The notes under the pieces were generated by a model. It saw only the letters and a program-made list of their open reading frames with translations. It searched no databases and was not told where the DNA came from. 53,317 bases of DNA from Polyangiaceae bacterium (GTDB taxonomy: Bacteria > Myxococcota_A > Polyangia > Polyangiales > Polyangiaceae): positions 1 to 53,317 of the forward strand of contig JAKLKA010000076.1 of the NCBI GenBank assembly GCA_023150915.1, written 5' to 3'. A program made the translations under genes and the position numbers. Below are positions 49,113 to 53,317 of this stretch, piece after piece (the first letter of the stretch is position 1; each line of letters starts with the position of its first letter).

Positions 49113-50399
49113 TCAGAGCGGGGCGTGTGCGGTGCGGCGCTTCTTGGCCTTCAGCTCCGGGCTCTCGGCCACGGCCATACCCACCAGGCGCACGCCCTCG
49201 GCGAAGTGCGCGAGCCCAGTGCGCACCAGCTCGGCGTGCTCTTCGCCCACGTCGGGGTAGCCTCGGCCGGCGGCGTCGGGATGCACCTTGCCCCAGTTGG
49301 CGAAGAGCCGCCCCCAGTCGCTGCGCAGCGCGTCCTCGACCCGCTTCTTGCCGTAGTACGGGTACCAGAACAGATCGTGATACGTGACCGAGGCGACGTA
49401 CGCCCACGGCGCCAGCCACGTCTTGAGTGACCATTCGACCGGCTTCTTCAGCGGACCCCAGTAGATGCGGTGCTGGTTCCTGCTGGCGAAGGTCATCTTC
49501 TTGAAGGGGCCATCGAAGCGCCAGTTCTCTTTGGCGGCGTCCAGGTCACCCACGATCTCGATGTCGCGCGGGTCGCCCACGCCCAGCCCCTGTTCGTGGG
49601 CCAAACGCACGAATTTGAGGTCCCGCATCGGGTCCATGCCCATCAACTTCGCCGCCACCGCGTCGATGGCCACCTGATCGGCGCTGGCGAGCAGCACGTT
49701 CTTCACGTGCGGCACCATGCAGCGCGGGCCCGGGCCGTCGCCGGCAAACGTGCCGTCCATCACGGCGAACACGCCGCGGTGGATCTTCTTCTGGATCATC
49801 AAGAGGTCGACCAAGGTCTCGTGGATCACCGGGTGCGTCCAGTGGCGGTGCTCGTTCAAGAGGCCGCCGAAGGCGTTCTTCATCGCGCCGGTGGTGGTGG
49901 TGAAAATGTGGGTCTTCACCGTCGGCAGGTGGACGATGTTCTCGCCGATGAACCGCTTCGGAATGCTGAAGCCCTTGGGGTAGACCTCGTTCAGGCACAA
50001 GAACTTCTTGGTCAAGTCGCCGACGGCGTCCCGAACGTCGATCCACTCTTCGCCTTCGTACAGGTGGACGTTGCGCAGGCCGTGGGCTTCGACCACGTCG
50101 ATCTGCTTGTTCTCGCGCTCGCCCAGGTGTGCGTCGATCACCACCGTGCGGTTGTGGCAGGCATGAATCAGCTCGCTCTTGTAGCCGTCCTGCTTCATGG
50201 CGCGGATCACGCCTTCGAGCTGCCAGGGGGTGGTCGACGACCCCGGGTAAAAGAAGTGCCACGAGATGTTGACCTTGAGCCCCGTGTCGGCGGTCTTGTC
50301 GACCACCTCTTGGTAGCCCGCGAGGTTCATCACGCGGTGGTAGTCCTCGAGGACGGTTTGGGGAGACGTGCGGACGATCGCGACCTTGGAAGTGGCCAT
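49113..50399 (-). CDS. DUF362-family protein
   Basis: A 428-residue protein starting MATSKVAIVRTSPQTVLEDY, with DUF362 features: LKVNISWHFFYPGSSTTPWQ, IVHLPTVKTHIFTTTTGAMK, NAFGGLLNEHRHWTHP, LLASADQVAIDAVAAKLMGM. The family is of unknown function. Some members carry ferredoxin clusters, but none is visible here; it has a C-terminal extension with aromatic residues (DLFWYPYYGKKRVEDAL). ATG 50399 was preferred to an upstream start at 50468. The 123-bp gap to the upstream anti-sigma gene holds no clear terminator. Confidence 0.85.
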   Translation of the reverse strand: MATSKVAIVRTSPQTVLEDYHRVMNLAGYQEVVDKTADTGLKVNISWHFFYPGSSTTPWQLEGVIRAMKQDGYKSELIHACHNRTVVIDAHLGERENKQIDVVEAHGLRNVHLYEGEEWIDVRDAVGDLTKKFLCLNEVYPKGFSIPKRFIGENIVHLPTVKTHIFTTTTGAMKNAFGGLLNEHRHWTHPVIHETLVDLLMIQKKIHRGVFAVMDGTFAGDGPGPRCMVPHVKNVLLASADQVAIDAVAAKLMGMDPMRDLKFVRLAHEQGLGVGDPRDIEIVGDLDAAKENWRFDGPFKKMTFASRNQHRIYWGPLKKPVEWSLKTWLAPWAYVASVTYHDLFWYPYYGKKRVEDALRSDWGRLFANWGKVHPDAAGRGYPDVGEEHAELVRTGLAHFAEGVRLVGMAVAESPELKAKKRRTAHAPL

Positions 50400-50522
50400 G
50401 GCGAGGGGTATGTGCCGTGTTTTCCGGCGTTCGCCAAGGCCCGCCGCGCGTCTGCACCGAAGCTCCACGCGGGCTGCACCCGCGGACCGGGAAAACGCCG
50501 CGATTTCCGGGTCGGCGGGCGC

Positions 50523-51206
50523 TCACCCCTCGGTGAACACGAAAGGCAGGCGCGCGCTGACCGCGGCTCCGGCGGGGCCGAACCTCCAGCGGCCGACCTC
50601 TGCCGCGACGCAGCCGGCCAGGCTCGGGTAGTCCGCTGAGCTCGGGCCCGCCGTGGCGGACGTCACGCTGCCGCTCTTCTCGATGGTGAAGCTCGCGGTC
50701 ACCCGGACCGTGGTCGCGGCGCCGTCCTTGCGCTGGGCGAGCGCCGGTTCCCAGCAGCGTGACTTCACCTCGGCGCGATGCTGCGCCACGACCGCGGCGA
50801 TCGAGGCAGGGCTGCGCTCGCTGGCGAGCTCGTCGGGTGGCGGCTCGGCGCTTGGCACGACCACCGGATGTCTTCGGGGTGCCGCCCGCTGCACGCTGGG
50901 GGCGGGTGTGGGGGCGGCCGAGGCGGGGGGCGGGCTGGGGGGCAGCGTTTCGCCACGGATCGCCGCCGGGTCCGGCGCGGCTGTGGGCGTCGCCAGCCGG
51001 AAGCCCCCGACACCGATCAGCACACACGCCGCGAGCGCCAGCCCGTGGAGCGCGACGCGACGCCTGCTCGGTGCCGGTGGGGCTGGCGCCGGATCCGCAC
51101 CCGGTGCTCGCCGCACGTGCTCGCGCACCCGCGGGAGCAGCCGCTCCAGATACAGCACGTCGGGATCGGGCGTTCCGCTCCGATCCCAGAGGTAGTCATC
51201 GGCCAC
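50523..51206 (-). CDS. Putative anti-sigma factor with AgmX/PglI-like C-terminal domain
   Basis: A 227-residue protein. The cytosolic N-terminus (MADDYLWDRSGTPDPDVLYL, ERLLPRV) is the usual start of myxobacterial membrane anti-sigma factors. One membrane helix follows at about 53-70 (LHGLALAACVLIGVGGFRL), then a Pro/Ala linker. The periplasmic domain resembles AgmX/PglI and TonB C-termini (RCWEPALAQRKDG, ASFTIEKSGSVTSATAG, GCVAAEVGRWRFGP). Its start overlaps the end of the sigma factor gene by 11 bp, which supports an anti-sigma role. Confidence 0.78.
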   Translation of the reverse strand: MADDYLWDRSGTPDPDVLYLERLLPRVREHVRRAPGADPAPAPPAPSRRRVALHGLALAACVLIGVGGFRLATPTAAPDPAAIRGETLPPSPPPASAAPTPAPSVQRAAPRRHPVVVPSAEPPPDELASERSPASIAAVVAQHRAEVKSRCWEPALAQRKDGAATTVRVTASFTIEKSGSVTSATAGPSSADYPSLAGCVAAEVGRWRFGPAGAAVSARLPFVFTEG

Positions 51207-51759
51207 GCTCGCCTCCCTCTCCCAGCCTTCTTCGCAGCAGATTCAGCCCGCGGTTGAGCTTCACGCGGACGTAGCCATCGGTCAGCCCGAGCCGCTCGGC
51301 GATTTCGGGGCCGGTCATCCCCTCGACGAATCGCAGCACCAAGAGCTCGGCGTAGCCGTCGGGCAGCGCCTGGATCTTGGCCAAGAGGCCCAGCGCCCGC
51401 TCGTCCAGCGAGACCACGCCGAACGCGATCTCGTCCGCTTCTTGGACCCTGAACGACCTGCGGGCGACGTCGATCGAGCGATTGCGCGCGATGCTGGCGA
51501 GCCAGGTCGGGAACGCCATCGGGGCACGCAGCGACGGCAGGCGAGTCAGGACCGTGACGAACACGTCGTGGAGCACGTCCCGGGCGTCCGCCGGCGAGAC
51601 CCGGGCCAGGGCGATGCCGCGGACGGTCGGCTCGAACTGGTCGTAAAGGCGGGCGAATGCCGCGCGATCGCCCCCCTGTGCGGCGACCACCAGCGCGACG
51701 AATGCCGGCGCCGGGGGGGCGGCGAGCTCGGGCTCGGGCCGGGTCGCGACCACCTTCAT
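51196..51759 (-). CDS. ECF-type RNA polymerase sigma factor
   Basis: A 187-residue sigma-70 family factor. Region 2 reads DRAAFARLYDQFEPTVRGIA, then DARDVLHDVFVTVLTRLPSL and FPTWLASIARNRSIDVAR. Region 4 reads ALPDGYAELLVLRFVEGMTG, then PEIAERLGLTDGYVRVKLNR. No extra sensor domain. ATG 51759 is chosen; the longer frame to 52080 is antisense to the divergent lipoprotein gene. With the overlapping anti-sigma gene it forms a classic envelope-stress-type pair, and the adjacent divergent gene may be a target. Confidence 0.9.
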   Translation of the reverse strand: MKVVATRPEPELAAPPAPAFVALVVAAQGGDRAAFARLYDQFEPTVRGIALARVSPADARDVLHDVFVTVLTRLPSLRAPMAFPTWLASIARNRSIDVARRSFRVQEADEIAFGVVSLDERALGLLAKIQALPDGYAELLVLRFVEGMTGPEIAERLGLTDGYVRVKLNRGLNLLRRRLGEGGERGR

Positions 51760-51838
51760 CGGGGATTGGACGTACGACCCCGGTGGATCGTTAGCACTCT
51801 GGTGCAAGGTGGTCCGCCGCGGGGTGTCTTCGTGGCGC

Positions 51839-52546
51839 ATGCGTCTGGCGGTGCCGGCCCTCATCTTCGCGTCGAGTTGCGCCTCGGTCGGGACCCCACC
51901 GCCAGCGCAGCGCCCTGCTCGGGTGGCGGCGGCCCCCGAACCCGAGCCCAGTGACGAGCTGCCCTCGATCGAGGCCGAAATCGGGGGGATGAGCCAGTAT
52001 GGCGTCGAGCAGCGCTGGGCCGAGCTCCACCCGAGGTTCATCCGCTGCGTGGAGCAGGCCAGCACGCGGCTCTCGGCCATCGGCGGGCGAGTGAGCGTGA
52101 AGATGCGGGTCGACCGCAGCGGGAAGGTGCGCTGGGCCTATCTGACCGACACCACTCTGGGCGATCGCGAGGCAGAGCTCTGCGTGCTCGAGCTGGTCAA
52201 GAGCCGCCGGTGGCCGCAGCCGAAGAGCGGAGAAGGGCTGGCCGAGACCAGCTTCGAGGTGGAGGCGGCCGACGCGCCGCGGGAGCTGCCCGCCGCGCGG
52301 GCTTCGGGGTTCGCTCGCCAGGCTGGCGCTGCCACGCGCGACTGCCGACGCGGGGTAGCGGGGGCCTTCGTGGCCACGGTGTACTTGAGCGACACCGGCG
52401 AGGTCCTCGCGGCGGGCGTGGCACCGCCGGATGAGGCCGCCGAGAGCGCGTCGGACTGCGTGGCGGCCGCACTGCTTGGTGTGCGCGCTCGCGGGTTGGT
52501 CGCGTCGCGCGACGCGCCGGCCAAGCTCAGCGTGAAGATCCGATAG
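51839..52546 (+). CDS. AgmX/PglI-like-domain lipoprotein
   Basis: A 235-residue protein: lipobox PALIFASSC (Cys14), an Ala/Pro linker, then two similar domains of about 80 residues. The first has the AgmX/TonB-C pattern (RFIRCVEQASTRLSAIGG, VSVKMRVDRSGKVRWAYL, CVLELVKSRRWPQPKSGEG); the second is more divergent (ATRDCRRGVAGAFVATVYL, SDCVAAALLGVRARG). Divergent from the sigma factor gene across 79 bp, and its domain type repeats that of the anti-sigma factor, which suggests a common pathway in the envelope. Confidence 0.8.
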   Translation: MRLAVPALIFASSCASVGTPPPAQRPARVAAAPEPEPSDELPSIEAEIGGMSQYGVEQRWAELHPRFIRCVEQASTRLSAIGGRVSVKMRVDRSGKVRWAYLTDTTLGDREAELCVLELVKSRRWPQPKSGEGLAETSFEVEAADAPRELPAARASGFARQAGAATRDCRRGVAGAFVATVYLSDTGEVLAAGVAPPDEAAESASDCVAAALLGVRARGLVASRDAPAKLSVKIR

Positions 52547-52555
52547 CGCGGGCCG

Positions 52556-53317
52556 TCACTGTAGCTCTTTGGTCATCACCCAACCGCGCGAGCCGTTCGG
52601 GGTGAGCGTGGCGCAAGTGGTTGCAGAGACCTCGACGAAGGACCAGCCCTTCGGGCTCTGGTAGAGCACCTTGACCTTGTCGCCCTTGTGGACGTAGCGG
52701 ATCGCGGTCGAGAGGGGGGCGTAGCGCAGGTACATGTCGTTCGGAACGACGGTCTTGGTCACGTTCATCGTCTGCCCCCCACAATCGTCTTGCCCGTCGG
52801 TGGGCTTGTTGGCTGCGGCGCATGACGAGGTGCCGGTGCAGGTCATCGCCTTGCACGCTTCGTGCGGATTGGCCTTCACCTGGAAGTCGACGCTGGCGGG
52901 GCCATCGGCGCAGTTGCCCCCGGTGTACCCCGCGAATTCCAGCGCGCTGGCCGGCACCCAGCCGCTGGTGCCAGACCCGCGCGCATAGCCGAAGACGAAG
53001 CCATTCAGCGCCGGGCGGATCGGCGGGTTGTCGGAGCACGAAGGGTTCCTCGTGGACTGCACCGCGAAGCCCTGCCCGACGGCCAGCGGTTCGAGCGTCC
53101 GGTTGTCACAAGTGTGGACGCTCGTGGCGGTCTTCACCTTGTAGGGGAAGTAGCCGACGTTCACGCCGTTCGCGACGTGCGCGTCGCCGATGCCACCGCA
53201 CTTGGTGCCCGCTTCGCCCCCCGGGCCCGTGCAGTTCGGATCCTCGGCGCCGCCCGGCGGGATCCCGAGCCCGCTCGCGCCGCCGCCGGGTGCGCCGCCG
53301 CCGCCGGGTGCGCCGCC
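52556..53317 (-). CDS. Secreted protein with SH3-like domains, N-terminus outside window
   Basis: The minus-strand frame is open from the right edge to the TGA at 52556 (253 codons visible). It starts inside a Gly/Pro/Ala linker (GGGGAPGGGASGLG), then a short cysteine-bearing stretch (DPNCTGPGGEAGTKCGGIGD). Two SH3-like beta domains follow: VKTATSVHTCDNRTLEPLAV to GTSGWVPASALEF, and DMYLRYAPLSTAIRYVHKGD to GSRGWVMTKEL. About eight cysteines suggest disulfides. Bacterial SH3 domains often bind cell-wall material. The true start and signal are beyond the window; a short inner frame beginning at 53164 is not the real start. Confidence 0.75.
   Translation of the reverse strand, partial: GGAPGGGGAPGGGASGLGIPPGGAEDPNCTGPGGEAGTKCGGIGDAHVANGVNVGYFPYKVKTATSVHTCDNRTLEPLAVGQGFAVQSTRNPSCSDNPPIRPALNGFVFGYARGSGTSGWVPASALEFAGYTGGNCADGPASVDFQVKANPHEACKAMTCTGTSSCAAANKPTDGQDDCGGQTMNVTKTVVPNDMYLRYAPLSTAIRYVHKGDKVKVLYQSPKGWSFVEVSATTCATLTPNGSRGWVMTKELQ

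Noticed and set aside
50400..50522. Terminator in the gap between the anti-sigma and DUF362 genes
   Set aside because: Only an imperfect GTTTTCC/GGGAAAAC pairing across about 60 nt was found, which is too weak and too long-range.

Overview
The window is GC-rich, densely packed DNA from what looks like a myxobacterium (Myxococcota, probably Polyangiales or a relative). The reasons are strong GC3 codon bias, many lipoproteins with long Gly/Ser linkers after the lipobox, a fibro-slime protein, eight-cysteine repeat proteins, a MYXO-CTERM-like sorting tail, AgmX/PglI-like domains and a Ser/Thr protein kinase. No tRNA, rRNA or CRISPR array was seen. The assignment to this group is inference.

Left block (1-8.9 kb) looks accessory. 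It opens with the end of an IS3-family element and a decayed cysteine-rich gene. A minus-strand operon follows: small lipoprotein, OmpR-type response regulator, histidine kinase, TonB-dependent receptor. Next is a membrane spermidine-synthase-like gene bracketed by two 97%-identical 219-bp direct repeats, then an IS91-type transposase remnant. A 26-bp exact repeat (232-257 and 8867-8892) brackets the block.

8.9-31 kb holds ordinary chromosomal genes in short, often convergent or divergent units: bifunctional-nuclease-domain lipoprotein, lipid-kinase-like protein, SRPBCC protein, ATPase, EamA transporter, TrmB-type regulator, B12/radical SAM protein, CYTH protein, SPFH protein and methyltransferase. 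Among them are secreted proteins: a lamin-tail lipoprotein, a DUF4397 lipoprotein behind a palindromic operator, a transglutaminase-elicitor-like protein with a frameshift, a DUF4114/MYXO-CTERM protein, and a lipoprotein with nine knottin-like repeats plus a somatomedin-B-like C-terminus.

31.0-45.0 kb is one plus-strand run of ten tightly spaced or overlapping genes: fibro-slime lipoprotein, diiron protein, FG-GAP lipoprotein, two tandem cysteine-repeat lipoproteins, Ser/Thr kinase, a periplasmic stalk-like protein, Rieske ferredoxin, an M1-type peptidase with a C-terminal dockerin, and a lipoprotein with a cohesin-like domain. The last two overlap by 4 bp and suggest a minimal surface-anchoring pair. 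This is the most notable system in the window.

45-53.3 kb has an epimerase-like operon, a NUDIX hydrolase, a DUF362 protein, an ECF sigma factor with its putative anti-sigma factor, an AgmX-type lipoprotein, and a partial SH3-like secreted protein at the right edge.
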